NCBI GenBank assembly: GCA_030429785.1
Contig: JAUIEQ010000023.1
Span: forward strand, 1-9,895
Source of the DNA: a bacterium
GTDB lineage: Bacteria > Patescibacteriota > Patescibacteriia > S139-126 > S139-133
DNA: 9,895 bases
Reading direction: 5' to 3'
Position numbers and translations under genes: made by a program. Shown here one piece after another: positions 1-8,002 of this stretch. Under the pieces are notes generated by a model that had not been told where the DNA came from, did no database searches, and was given only the letters and a program-made list of their open reading frames with translations. How positions within the stretch are numbered: position 1 is the first letter of the stretch; each line of letters opens with the position of its first letter.

Positions 1-2399
1 TACTTAACTGCGTTTGAAAGTAAATTCTGGAAAATAATTCTTGTTAATCCCGCATCCGCCTGAACCGTTGGAATGTCCCCAAAATCCTTCACAATCTGTA
101 TCTTTTTTGTCTGTATCATTGGCAGTAGCTCATGTAAGATACTCTCTGCAACATCAACTAACTGGACTGGTTCTGGATCAATAACAAACGTACCTAACTC
201 AAGCCGGGATACGTTCAATAACGCATTAACCAATGCAACCATACGTTGATTACCGTCATAGATTTCTTGAATGTATTCTTTTTGTTGTTTTGTAGTTTTG
301 CCCGCATCGCCAGCCAATAATAACTCAGCATACCAATTAATAGCAGAAAGTGGTGTGCGCAACTGGTGAGAGGCCAATGATACAAATTCGGTTTTTGCTT
401 GATCAACCATTTTTTCTTGTGTGGTGTCTCGCTCGATACCTACATAAAATTCCACCTCTCCATTCTCATCCAGTACTGGCGATATTGTAGACAACGCGTA
501 ATACTCTTCCCCATTCTTTTTCTTATTTTTTATTTCTCCAGAAAAACTTTTTTTCTCATCCCGTATAGTTTTCCATAACTGCGCATAAAACTCATCATCC
601 ATCATCCCGCCCCATAGCTCACGAGAGCCTGCTTTTTTGCCCAAAACCTCCTCTCGACTATACCCAGTAATTCTTTCTACTGAATCATTTGCATACAACA
701 CCATACCGTCTTTGTCAGTAATAACTACATGATCACTAGCACTTTCAACAGCCAGTTTGAATTTTTCAATTTCTTTTTGTTGTAACTTATCTTGTGTTAC
801 GTCATGCATCAGCTCTACAAAAAACATTATTTCTCCTTGCCCATCCAAAATTGGCGAAATACTTGTCTGTGTATACAGGTCCTTTCCTTGTTTTGTTTTG
901 TTTAACAATTCTGCTACAAATTTATTCTTACCCAAAACCGTACTCCATAGTTTGTGATAAAAATCATCATTCATATAACCACCCCAGAGTTCGCCACACT
1001 TAGTGCCAACCATCTCTTCGACTGAATACCCTGTCATGGCAGCTGTTGCTGGGTTGGCGTATATAATCGTCGCATGCTTATCAGCTATAATCACAGCGTC
1101 TGTCGTACTATCAGCAGCTAGTTTGAATTTCTCCAGATCGCCCGCCAGCGATTCAGCAGATGCTTTTTCCTGTTCAATATCTTCCAAGATATTCAAGATA
1201 GCCTTTTTTGTATTAGCCAAATCACTATTCTGCTCTTTCATTCGAGTTAATGTATCAGAAAGCGCCTTGGTTTTTTTTGTGACCTCTTGCTCTAAAGAGC
1301 CATACAGCTTTTTGAGCTCAAATGACATTGAGTTAAATGCTTTGCCCAAAATACTAATTTCATCATTTCCAGCAATTGCGATTTTTGCATCAAAGTGCCC
1401 TGCCTCAAATTCATGCGCCGCATCTGTAAGCTGAATAATTGGTCGTGAAATAGATTGCGAAATAAACCAAATAACAGCAAACATGATACCTGAAGTAATA
1501 AACAGCAGAATCCAAAAAACTGCACTCAAGGTATCAACAGGAGCAAGTGCTTGTTCTCTATCCACTTTCACGACCAATCCCCAATCCAGCGAATCAATAT
1601 ACCGAGTAACTGCAAATACTGGAACTAAACGATAGTCCAGTGTTTTTGAATCAATCAACACCGCTTCCTGACCAGTCACAGCAGCAGCGATCGGACTACC
1701 CGCCGTGTCTCGAGCAATAGCTCGTCTAAGCGCAGCGCCTGAATCAAACCGAAGTGGAGTCAAGAACAAAGCATCTCCGCTATTATTTTTTTGAGCTATA
1801 ACCACCTCGCCAGTTTCACCCAAACCAGTGTAATCGTTAGTAATGTCAAAAATAGCATCAGCTTTTGCAACCACCTCAACAAACCCAAGTTGCTCACCAT
1901 CAAGTATCAACGGCCCAACCAAACGAGCCTTGATAACATTATTTTCATCAACAAACATCTCACTAAATTTGTACGTACTAATCTCTGCTTCAGTTCTTTC
2001 CATCGCCACTTCAGACAACACATCGCTATTCAACGTTGATACAATAATATTACCGCCAGCATCACGCACAGTCACTGCTTCAATCTGATTAATCGATGAC
2101 GACGCATCGTGCAAAATGCTTTGCATATGGTCCAATTCAGCAACATCACCAGAGTCCAAATAATTTTGCAAACTAATACGCAGTTGAGTTCTTGATGTTA
2201 TTAGCTTCACTTGTTCCAAATATCTGCTCAGCGCTTCATTAATCCTTTGTTCTTGGATTTCTGCAATTGAATCTAACTGATTAATTGTCTGACGAATAAG
2301 CGCGTTACGGACGTTTTGCAATGACAAAAACGTTAGCAACAACATTGGCAACAACGTAAGACTCAAAAATAAAATGATTAACTTATTTGAAAACTTCAT
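1..2399 (-). CDS. Membrane sensor histidine kinase, dCache-HAMP-PAS-PAS-HisKA (3' end cut by window)
   Basis: This is the N-terminal 799 residues of a sensor kinase that autophosphorylates on histidine and passes the phosphate to a receiver. TM1 is at about 5-28, and a dCache-like ectodomain spans about 30-285 (TGLGETGEVV at 191-200, LTPLRFDSGAALRRAI near 213-228, DWGLVVKVD at 272-280). TM2 is at about 290-312 and HAMP at about 313-366 (P320, E330, DE at 346-347). A coiled coil follows, then PAS1 (about 422-540), PAS2 (about 543-662) and HisKA. The H-box is SLASHQLRTPLSAI with His678. The window ends just inside the N-box (FQNLLSNAVK, Asn792 and Asn796), so the rest of the ATP-binding domain lies to the left. 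The ATG at 2399-2397 overlaps the stop of the upstream membrane-protein gene (ATGA), which suggests translational coupling. The receiver at 8230-8607 is a candidate partner (inference). The family call is firm; the ligand is unknown. Confidence 0.96.
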   Translation of the reverse strand, partial: MKFSNKLIILFLSLTLLPMLLLTFLSLQNVRNALIRQTINQLDSIAEIQEQRINEALSRYLEQVKLITSRTQLRISLQNYLDSGDVAELDHMQSILHDASSSINQIEAVTVRDAGGNIIVSTLNSDVLSEVAMERTEAEISTYKFSEMFVDENNVIKARLVGPLILDGEQLGFVEVVAKADAIFDITNDYTGLGETGEVVIAQKNNSGDALFLTPLRFDSGAALRRAIARDTAGSPIAAAVTGQEAVLIDSKTLDYRLVPVFAVTRYIDSLDWGLVVKVDREQALAPVDTLSAVFWILLFITSGIMFAVIWFISQSISRPIIQLTDAAHEFEAGHFDAKIAIAGNDEISILGKAFNSMSFELKKLYGSLEQEVTKKTKALSDTLTRMKEQNSDLANTKKAILNILEDIEQEKASAESLAGDLEKFKLAADSTTDAVIIADKHATIIYANPATAAMTGYSVEEMVGTKCGELWGGYMNDDFYHKLWSTVLGKNKFVAELLNKTKQGKDLYTQTSISPILDGQGEIMFFVELMHDVTQDKLQQKEIEKFKLAVESASDHVVITDKDGMVLYANDSVERITGYSREEVLGKKAGSRELWGGMMDDEFYAQLWKTIRDEKKSFSGEIKNKKKNGEEYYALSTISPVLDENGEVEFYVGIERDTTQEKMVDQAKTEFVSLASHQLRTPLSAINWYAELLLAGDAGKTTKQQKEYIQEIYDGNQRMVALVNALLNVSRLELGTFVIDPEPVQLVDVAESILHELLPMIQTKKIQIVKDFGDIPTVQADAGLTRIIFQNLLSNAVK
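414..1136 (-). repeat. Tandem PAS domain duplication inside the histidine kinase
   Basis: PAS1 (1136-780) and PAS2 (773-414) are clearly related copies. Each opens with EKFKLA and contains a YAN motif, a TGYS motif, an LWGG-x-M-x-D-x-FY-x-x-LW block and an SPxLD-x-x-GE segment before the terminal DxTQ-x-K. The copies have diverged in sequence, so the duplication is not recent. PAS2 has the extra residues GKKAGSRELWGG, while PAS1 has GTKCGELWGG with a cysteine at residue 468, so the two copies may sense different cues (inference). Confidence 0.85.
2396..2399 (-). promoter_or_regulatory. ATGA stop-start overlap between six-helix protein and kinase
   Basis: The TGA stop of the six-helix membrane protein (2398-2396) and the ATG of the kinase (2399-2397) share bases in an ATGA. 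No Shine-Dalgarno-like sequence precedes the kinase start; the upstream bases are mostly an A run. Ribosome re-initiation at the overlap is therefore the likely way the kinase is translated, which would keep the two proteins near equal amounts (inference). Confidence 0.8.
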
Positions 2400-3049
2400 G
2401 AACTTTTTTGTTGACTACTAGCATTCAAAAGTAACAAGCAACTCCCCAGCATACCAAAGAGCACAGCGGTGTGAATAGCCATACCGCTGCTGATATTTTC
2501 TATATGATAAAACAATACCGGTTGTGACGTCGCATATCCTATCAATGCAATAGCTGCAACCAACAATACCACGCAACCTGAAAATATATAATAACTGTTT
2601 TGCAACGTATTGGCTTGACTCATTGCAAATAACCCCACCAATCCGATCAATATAAAGTTCACAACTGTACCTATAGACGGCAAACCAGGTCGTAAGGTAA
2701 ATACAGCCTCAGTAGTTTCACGAACGAATAGACTTTCCAGACCAGAACGCAAGCCAAAAATAATTGAAATCAACAAGATAGACATAATCATCAAATTTAC
2801 CATGGTAACAATTGGCAAAAAAACTTGCGCAAAACCTCGAGGTTCGTGCTGTAAGTGCACAGCAAAAAAAAGTATCCACCCACTAAAAAAGAAAGACAAC
2901 GCAGTGCTAAATTTCATTGTTACAAAACCAGGAATAATGCTTTTTAATACTGCAAGATCAAGCAACCAACCAATCATCACAACAATAGAAGCTGCAATGA
3001 CTATACCCGAGAAAACAAAAATAATCTGTGTTGTCTTAGTAGCAATCAT
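2396..3049 (-). CDS. Six-helix integral membrane protein, stand-alone sensor-like membrane module
   Basis: This is a 217-residue protein made almost entirely of membrane segments, at about 9-31, 46-64, 76-99, 124-143, 153-171 and 189-208. Three related loop-plus-helix units are visible: IPGFVTMKFSTALSFF (39-54), RPGLPSIGTVVNFIL (120-134) and ISSGMAIHTAVLFG (186-199). This pattern of Pro/Met-rich loop, then T-A-[LV], then a helix resembles the unnamed membrane sensor module found at the N-terminus of some PAS histidine kinases and GGDEF proteins (family knowledge from memory, not searched). Here the module is a separate protein that ends at the start codon of a kinase with its own membrane domain. 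It probably acts as a sensing or docking subunit of that kinase (inference). An AGG-containing ribosome site precedes the ATG, and the gap to the upstream gene is 6 bases. Whether it functions independently of the kinase is unknown. Confidence 0.8.
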   Translation of the reverse strand: MIATKTTQIIFVFSGIVIAASIVVMIGWLLDLAVLKSIIPGFVTMKFSTALSFFFSGWILFFAVHLQHEPRGFAQVFLPIVTMVNLMIMSILLISIIFGLRSGLESLFVRETTEAVFTLRPGLPSIGTVVNFILIGLVGLFAMSQANTLQNSYYIFSGCVVLLVAAIALIGYATSQPVLFYHIENISSGMAIHTAVLFGMLGSCLLLLNASSQQKSS

Positions 3050-3055
3050 GATATA

Positions 3056-4882
3056 TTACCTAATAATTTCTTTAGCTTGCGGAATTAATGTTTGTGGAAT
3101 AATAATACCGAGCTCATTGGCACGAGTAGCATTAATATATATAGAAGGACGTAATACAGTCGTTGTTTCAAGCGTTCCTGGACGGGCTCCATTTAGAATC
3201 AAACTTGCTTTTTCTCCGGCCATTTGACCAATTTCATAAAAATCAGCAACCACCCCAAGCAGATCCCCCTTGAAAGGACCAGAAATATTACATGAGAACG
3301 ATGGAATGTTATTACGTTTAACAAAATCTATAATACTTTCTTCTGCCTCACCCTGAACCAGGGTATCACATGCAGAATAGATACTGTCTATTTCACTATG
3401 TGTTTCCAAAACCTCTTCAAGATCCTGCAAAGTAGTTGCTGAAATATCAATAATTTCCACACCAAAATTTTCCGCAATCTCCCTCATCTCTACCAACTGG
3501 ATATTAGAATTCACTTCGTCAGCCCTGTGCACAAAACCAATTGACTGCACAGTAGGCACAAGCTCCAAAAAAGCACCAAGCTGATCCTCTACCGGCACCC
3601 AATTTCGAGAACCAACCAAGTTGTTTCCTGAACTTGTCAGCGAATCAATTAGACCAGCTTCAACTGGATAGGTAACAATTGAAAAAACCACTGGTCTGTT
3701 AGTAATAATATCTTTGATAACTGCTGTACCCGGAGTTGTTAATGAGTACACCAAATCAACATCATCACGGACAAATTCACGAGCAATTGCTACTTGGTTT
3801 TCCATCTGCGCATTGGCTGTCTTGTGTATATATTTAATATTTTTATGCTCTACATACCCCGCATCTGCCAGCGCATTCTTAAACCCTTGAATATTATCAT
3901 CATATGTTGTGTTGTCTTCTGCGACCCACCTTGATATGCCAACAACGACCATCTCAGCGTCATCAACCGATCGAATAACAAACCATGATAGTAGCCCTGC
4001 GCCCAAAAAACCAACCACAAAAACCAACAACCCCAAGCGCCTATTCCCATGCCGCGCCAGTACAACCGCTAGCAGCAACACCCCTATCAGCCATGGGAGT
4101 ATCCATTCAAAAAATACAATAAAATATTTATGCAAACGAGCCGTATCTACCTGTTGCTCTATACTAGCCTGACTATATGTATTTCTAAATTGGTTCCACG
4201 GATGTATGCGCTCATAAGTATCACTGTCATAATAATATGCTATTGCACTGTCTTCATATTTCACCAACCAACCACTGACAGGTTCCACCCAAAGAGTCAA
4301 GTTAACATCAAGATTCACACCTCGCTCTTCAGGCACACCTGGCAAGTGACCCAAGTCAGATGTCTGATCAACTTGAAAATTACTTACATATCGATATGTC
4401 TTAAGACCACTTACTGTTTCTTCCCCATCAAATTGCATTGTTAGCTTTTGATCGTAATTTACATGCCAATAATCAAAACTTTCATCAGACTGCACATGAC
4501 GAGGCGCAAATAAGTGCCCTGATCTGCTTTTGTCTCCTTTGCCAATTTGGTGACGCCATGATTGCTTATCTACACCATACAACCGCTCGATGGCAATAAT
4601 TTTTTCACCAGTAATCGACCGTACATCAAAAACATTTGCCACGATACGGGCCGTTCCCTCGGTTGACTGAGTGGCGTACGAAAAAGTAGTTACAGAACGA
4701 TTTTCTCCAGAAAATTTCTTTGCTGCTTCATTGTAAAAGTTATCAAACGATAACAGCTCAGCTGAGTACAAAAAATCATCCGAAAGCTGAAAAACCACTG
4801 GCACAATCACATTGCGACTCACCAAACCAAATACAACAGTTCCAACAAGGATCAATAGTATTTTTACTAAAACAACTTTCAT
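3056..4882 (-). CDS. DUF3068 (PorA-family) ectodomain fused to ABC_sub_bind solute-binding domain
   Basis: Two extracytoplasmic domains are joined by a pair of membrane helices. Residue numbers here count from a possible TTG start at 4891; subtract 3 for the ATG at 4882 used as the start. TM1 is at 5-24. A DUF3068-like domain spans about 25-255, with GEETVSGLKTYRYV (156-169), LPG (183-185), LTLWVEPVSGWLVKYEDS (198-215) and IEQQVDTAR (244-252). TM2 is at 256-279. A short basic loop (ARHGNRR) precedes TM3 at 286-306, and a PF04392-type binding domain fills 314-611 (VVVGISRWV, SGNNLVGSRNWVPVEDQL at 421-438, DFYEIGQMAGEKASLILNGA at 550-569, INATRANELGIIIPQTLIPQA at the end). The positive loop places both domains outside the cell. 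DUF3068 proteins normally stop after TM2, and ABC_sub_bind proteins are normally free or lipid-anchored. The fusion is unusual to me, and both halves match their families along their whole length. No permease or ATPase is nearby, so a sensing role is favoured (inference). Confidence 0.9.
   Translation of the reverse strand: MKVVLVKILLILVGTVVFGLVSRNVIVPVVFQLSDDFLYSAELLSFDNFYNEAAKKFSGENRSVTTFSYATQSTEGTARIVANVFDVRSITGEKIIAIERLYGVDKQSWRHQIGKGDKSRSGHLFAPRHVQSDESFDYWHVNYDQKLTMQFDGEETVSGLKTYRYVSNFQVDQTSDLGHLPGVPEERGVNLDVNLTLWVEPVSGWLVKYEDSAIAYYYDSDTYERIHPWNQFRNTYSQASIEQQVDTARLHKYFIVFFEWILPWLIGVLLLAVVLARHGNRRLGLLVFVVGFLGAGLLSWFVIRSVDDAEMVVVGISRWVAEDNTTYDDNIQGFKNALADAGYVEHKNIKYIHKTANAQMENQVAIAREFVRDDVDLVYSLTTPGTAVIKDIITNRPVVFSIVTYPVEAGLIDSLTSSGNNLVGSRNWVPVEDQLGAFLELVPTVQSIGFVHRADEVNSNIQLVEMREIAENFGVEIIDISATTLQDLEEVLETHSEIDSIYSACDTLVQGEAEESIIDFVKRNNIPSFSCNISGPFKGDLLGVVADFYEIGQMAGEKASLILNGARPGTLETTTVLRPSIYINATRANELGIIIPQTLIPQAKEIIR
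3059..3062 (-). promoter_or_regulatory. Shine-Dalgarno-like AGG upstream of six-helix protein
   Basis: The minus strand reads TTAGGTAATATATCATG, with an AGG about nine to ten bases before the ATG at 3049. It overlaps the end of the previous coding sequence. It is the only start in the window where I see a plausible Shine-Dalgarno element. The match is short, so the call is tentative. Confidence 0.4.
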
Positions 4883-4896
4883 AAAAATCAAAACTA

Positions 4897-5898
4897 TTAC
4901 TGAATAAACATATTTGTGTATACCTTCTGTAGATCAAATTCACCTGTCAATGCTCCAGCTTGCTTCATGGATTCATACAAAATACTCCATGGCACAAACT
5001 CCATATAACCAATTCGAGATGCTTCACCACGTACAAGTGGAATGCTTTCCAAAACAATGTGCTCTTGATACGCGCGGCTATCGTAGTTACCTGTTGTATA
5101 CGCAAGTGTACTCGCAACAGCAGTATCAGTATCACGCAACGCAAGTTCCCATCCTCTTAGTGAAGCTTGCACAAACCGTCTGACAACATCAGGCCGCTCA
5201 TTGAGCATTTGCTCGTTAACTGCAATAATATCTCCATATGTTGAGAATCCATAGGCGTCAAGACTAATAATATGCAATGGAATACCTCTTTCTTTTGCTA
5301 AATATGGTTGATCTATTCGATACACGTCAATAATGTCAGCTCTATTATTTGCAAAATCATCAACTGTATCAAACCCCAAATTCACATACTGAATGTTTTC
5401 TCCCCCATACTGCTCTGCGAATATTTCAAATAACACATTACCCTCACCTTCACCCCCTGCCAATCCAATTGTCTTACCAGCAAAATCAGCAGGTTCTCGT
5501 ATGTCGCTATCTTGACGAACTGCCAAGGCATGTGGATTTACTTGATAGATAGCAGCTACTGCACGAATATCAGCACCCACGTCTACGCCGGCCAACAACT
5601 GATGCGCCTCCATAATACTGATATCAACCTCTTGCGACTGAAGCTCAGCAACCTGATCCTTATCCAAATCAAGTGAGCGTAGCTCTACATCAAGACCAAC
5701 ATCTTCATAAAAACCCATTGCTTGAGCAACATAAAAACCAGCAAATTGCGCCTGATGCTCCCACCCAAGACGCACGGTTATTTTTTCTGTGACCACATTA
5801 TTGTTATACATCCTAGATTGTATAACATATCCTAATACAGCCAGAAAAAGCACAACAACCCCGATACGCATCACGTTATTTCGTGCGAATTTATGCAT
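4897..5898 (-). CDS. Membrane-anchored NMT1/THI5-like (SsuA-type) solute-binding protein
   Basis: This is a 333-residue extracytoplasmic binding protein. One N-terminal helix (about 10-27) follows a basic start (MHKFARNN..MR). It has no lipobox cysteine and no clear signal peptidase site, so it is probably a signal anchor. The mature part (38-333) shows the NMT1/THI5 pattern: ITVRLGWEHQAQFAGFYVAQ (40-59), GFYEDVGLDVELR (62-74), DISIMEAHQLL (92-102), DFAGKTIGLAGGEGEGN (138-154) and PDVVRRFVQASLRGWELAL (236-254). Family members bind small organic solutes such as pyrimidines, sulfonates or riboflavin precursors; the ligand here cannot be read from sequence. The HCCCFC motif of fungal THI5 synthases is absent, so it is a binding protein and not a thiamine-precursor enzyme. 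It sits between a dCache receptor and the second solute-binding protein, with no transporter genes in the window, which suggests it presents ligand to a receptor (inference). M10 is an alternative start; no ribosome site distinguishes the two. Confidence 0.92.
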   Translation of the reverse strand: MHKFARNNVMRIGVVVLFLAVLGYVIQSRMYNNNVVTEKITVRLGWEHQAQFAGFYVAQAMGFYEDVGLDVELRSLDLDKDQVAELQSQEVDISIMEAHQLLAGVDVGADIRAVAAIYQVNPHALAVRQDSDIREPADFAGKTIGLAGGEGEGNVLFEIFAEQYGGENIQYVNLGFDTVDDFANNRADIIDVYRIDQPYLAKERGIPLHIISLDAYGFSTYGDIIAVNEQMLNERPDVVRRFVQASLRGWELALRDTDTAVASTLAYTTGNYDSRAYQEHIVLESIPLVRGEASRIGYMEFVPWSILYESMKQAGALTGEFDLQKVYTNMFIQ

Positions 5899-5928
5899 AA
5901 AATTATTTTAGTAATTAACTACTAAACA

Positions 5929-7407
5929 CTATCCGTCGTCACTATGCTGACCAAGTTGCTCTTTCAATTCAGACATCTTCACTTCTCTTCCAATCATTAA
6001 TTTATTGACATTTTCAAGCTCGGCTACTTTAGCCTCCAAGTCTTTCTTTGCAGCAGATAAATCCTTTGTTCTTGCTGTTACTTGCTGTTCTAATTCACGA
6101 TTGTGCTGATGCAACTTCTCAGTCATCATATTAAATGTCCTGCCCAAACTACTTAATTCATCCGTACCAGCAACTCTTGCTCTGGCTTCCAAATTACCTG
6201 CAGAAATACTCTCTGCAACCTGCGTGATAGCAAGTATTGGCTTGATAATACTTTGCCTAAAAAACACATACCCAATAATCATCAATGTGATAACCACTGC
6301 AAGTACTATCGCGTATATAGCCAAAACAACTTTTTGTACTGACTCAAGCAATTCACCCGCATCTTGCCTGTACATCAAAACCCAACCCAACCCAGAAAAG
6401 TCTTGATATCCTTCAGAATGCGCATAAACAGTAAATGCTTCTCCTGAAGAGAAATCATCATTTGAGACAATAAAAAAAGGAGGCTCAGCAGCACGCGTCG
6501 CATTCTCAGCGTGATCATGAACCTGTTTATGTTCTTCAATTTGTTTCCAAAATGAAGTATCGCGTATATTGTATAAAAATTCATACTCTCCTGCACTTGA
6601 ATACACAACATCACCTTGAGCTGTAAGTATATTCATACTAGCAGATTCACCAAACGCTTTTTGCTTAATCGCCAAACCATCAGCACTATCAATAATATCC
6701 CCAATATTAAGCAACGCTTTTATGACTCCGAGAAAATCACCAGTGTCGCTATAGACTGGAACAGCCAACTCCATGGCATATGTTCCTGCACTATCATCAA
6801 ACTCCGGGTCACTCACAAAAACACCACGCTCCCTTGCTACTTGCCACCATTCTTCATCAGCTTGATAATAATCAGTTGTTTTTTGTGACTGTGCTATATT
6901 GACGCCATAACTATTTGTAATAAATACTTCATCAAACAACTGATGTTCATACACTGAATTATAATGGGCACTTTGCTCAAGATTTGCTTTTATCTTTTGA
7001 GACAAGTCAGAATCAATCAAGTCCAGAATATACGATGTCTCCTGATCTCCTGCTGCACGCCATAACAGGTCTTGTTCATCAATGTACGACTGAATAGTCT
7101 CCGTATCACCAAGTGCACTCATAAAAGCACGAGAATCAACAAAAGCCTGGTGGTCAGCAATTTCACTTGCAAATGCTCTCATTGTCTCTATGCGAAAATA
7201 AATGATTCTATCTACAGAATCAATTGCGTGCTCTGAAAAAAGACTAAGCTTTTGACTTATTTCTTTTTCCATAACACCACGCACTAACTTAGCTATACCA
7301 AGCCCACCAAGCATTCCACCCAAAACAATAATCGCAAAAAAACCAAGCAGCAACTTAGTAGCCAACGAAGTACTTTTCATTACGTGCTTATTTTCTTGCT
7401 TGGTCAT
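5929..7407 (-). CDS. dCache-HAMP-coiled-coil receptor without an output domain
   Basis: This is a 492-residue membrane receptor. TM1 is at about 16-37. A dCache ectodomain spans about 45-350, with the family's YYQADEEWW (180-188) and a GTYAMELAVPVYSDTGDFLG segment (208-227). TM2 is at about 359-383 and HAMP at about 385-437 (P390, E399, DE at 416-417). A coiled coil runs to about 486. The chain then simply stops: there is no HisKA, ATPase, GGDEF or methyl-accepting domain. Its last part, ELENVNKLMIGREVKMSELK (463-482), matches the tail of the PAS protein encoded just upstream. In other proteins this kind of helix leads into PAS or kinase domains (family knowledge). The signal must therefore pass to a partner protein, probably through coiled-coil pairing with the PAS protein or the kinase (inference). 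The stop of the previous gene lies 3 bases before the ATG, and no ribosome site is visible. M10 (7380) is a possible alternative start that would still keep TM1. Confidence 0.92.
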   Translation of the reverse strand: MTKQENKHVMKSTSLATKLLLGFFAIIVLGGMLGGLGIAKLVRGVMEKEISQKLSLFSEHAIDSVDRIIYFRIETMRAFASEIADHQAFVDSRAFMSALGDTETIQSYIDEQDLLWRAAGDQETSYILDLIDSDLSQKIKANLEQSAHYNSVYEHQLFDEVFITNSYGVNIAQSQKTTDYYQADEEWWQVARERGVFVSDPEFDDSAGTYAMELAVPVYSDTGDFLGVIKALLNIGDIIDSADGLAIKQKAFGESASMNILTAQGDVVYSSAGEYEFLYNIRDTSFWKQIEEHKQVHDHAENATRAAEPPFFIVSNDDFSSGEAFTVYAHSEGYQDFSGLGWVLMYRQDAGELLESVQKVVLAIYAIVLAVVITLMIIGYVFFRQSIIKPILAITQVAESISAGNLEARARVAGTDELSSLGRTFNMMTEKLHQHNRELEQQVTARTKDLSAAKKDLEAKVAELENVNKLMIGREVKMSELKEQLGQHSDDG

Positions 7408-7410
7408 ACA

Positions 7411-7974
7411 CTATGTATTATTTTTTTTACTCACTGAATTTTTTAATGTATTCATTTCTTTTTTTAGCTCTTTCATTCGTATTTCACGACCGACCATCAA
7501 TCTATTAGTTTGTTCAAGTTCTTTTGTTCTTGATCTCAACTCAACTTCTTGTTGTTTTTGCAAAGTAATATCATGAGCAGCGATAACATACCCGTCAAAT
7601 TGATTATCTGCATCAAATTGCATCAGCACGCGCGCGAACAACCAACATACGGATCCATCTTTTTTTACCACTTCTAATTCAGTCACGATTTCATCTGTTT
7701 GCAGCTGCTCTGCATTAAAAATAGTCGTGACGTACTCATTCCATTTCTTTGGCAAAAATAGATCCTGTAATGATTTATCAAAAAACTCAGTATACTCAAA
7801 CTGAAATATGTTATACACTGACTTATTTGCAAAAGTAATATGAAAATGTTTATCAACTACAATAATTGCTGCAATCGTGGAATGCAAAGCGCGTTTCAAA
7901 CGCTGGATCTCTCCAAGCAATTGTTCAACAGAGTCTGAAGTTGAGTCTGGGCGCTGATTAGTCATGAAAGTCAT
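7411..7974 (-). CDS. Cytoplasmic PAS domain protein with C-terminal GRE coiled coil, no kinase domain
   Basis: This is a 187-residue soluble protein. A short helical stretch (15-32, EQLLGEIQRLKRALHST) leads into one PAS domain (about 24-141: AAIIVVDKHFHITFANKSV, LEVVKKDGSVCWLFARV, GYVIAAHDITLQKQQ). A coiled coil from about 139-178 carries KELEQTNRLMVGREIRMKEL (151-170). A basic, Asn/Lys-rich tail ends the chain. PAS domains sense small molecules, redox or light through a bound cofactor, or serve as dimerisation modules; no cofactor-specific residue is recognisable here. The C-terminal motif is shared with the dCache receptor encoded 3 bases downstream, which points to direct pairing or a common partner (inference). 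No output domain is present, so it is an adaptor or a modulator of the kinase. The ATG at 7974 is used; M4 at 7965 is equally possible because neither has a clear ribosome site. Confidence 0.88.
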   Translation of the reverse strand: MTFMTNQRPDSTSDSVEQLLGEIQRLKRALHSTIAAIIVVDKHFHITFANKSVYNIFQFEYTEFFDKSLQDLFLPKKWNEYVTTIFNAEQLQTDEIVTELEVVKKDGSVCWLFARVLMQFDADNQFDGYVIAAHDITLQKQQEVELRSRTKELEQTNRLMVGREIRMKELKKEMNTLKNSVSKKNNT

Positions 7975-8002
7975 ACATTAACAAAGACATGCAGGTGGAA
8001 AC

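Noticed and set aside
1003..1434. 143-residue plus-strand open frame
   Set aside because: It lies entirely opposite the PAS/coiled-coil part of the histidine kinase, shows no recognisable domain, and has the Ser/Ala-rich composition typical of antisense frames. The other plus-strand frames, including 2802-3227, 3909-4172 and 4130-4444, are rejected for the same reason.
1292..1525. 77-residue minus-strand open frame inside the kinase gene
   Set aside because: It is an out-of-frame reading within the strongly supported kinase coding sequence and has no domain signature.
4897..5898. THI5-type thiamine precursor synthase or lipoprotein
   Set aside because: There is no HCCCFC motif and no cysteine near the N-terminal helix, so neither the enzyme nor a lipid-anchored form is supported.
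7975..8002. Possible promoter upstream of the PAS gene
   Set aside because: A TTGTTT-like -35 exists near the T run, but the sequence about 17 bases later (TTAATG) is a poor -10 match, and it would place the start of transcription at or inside the start codon region.
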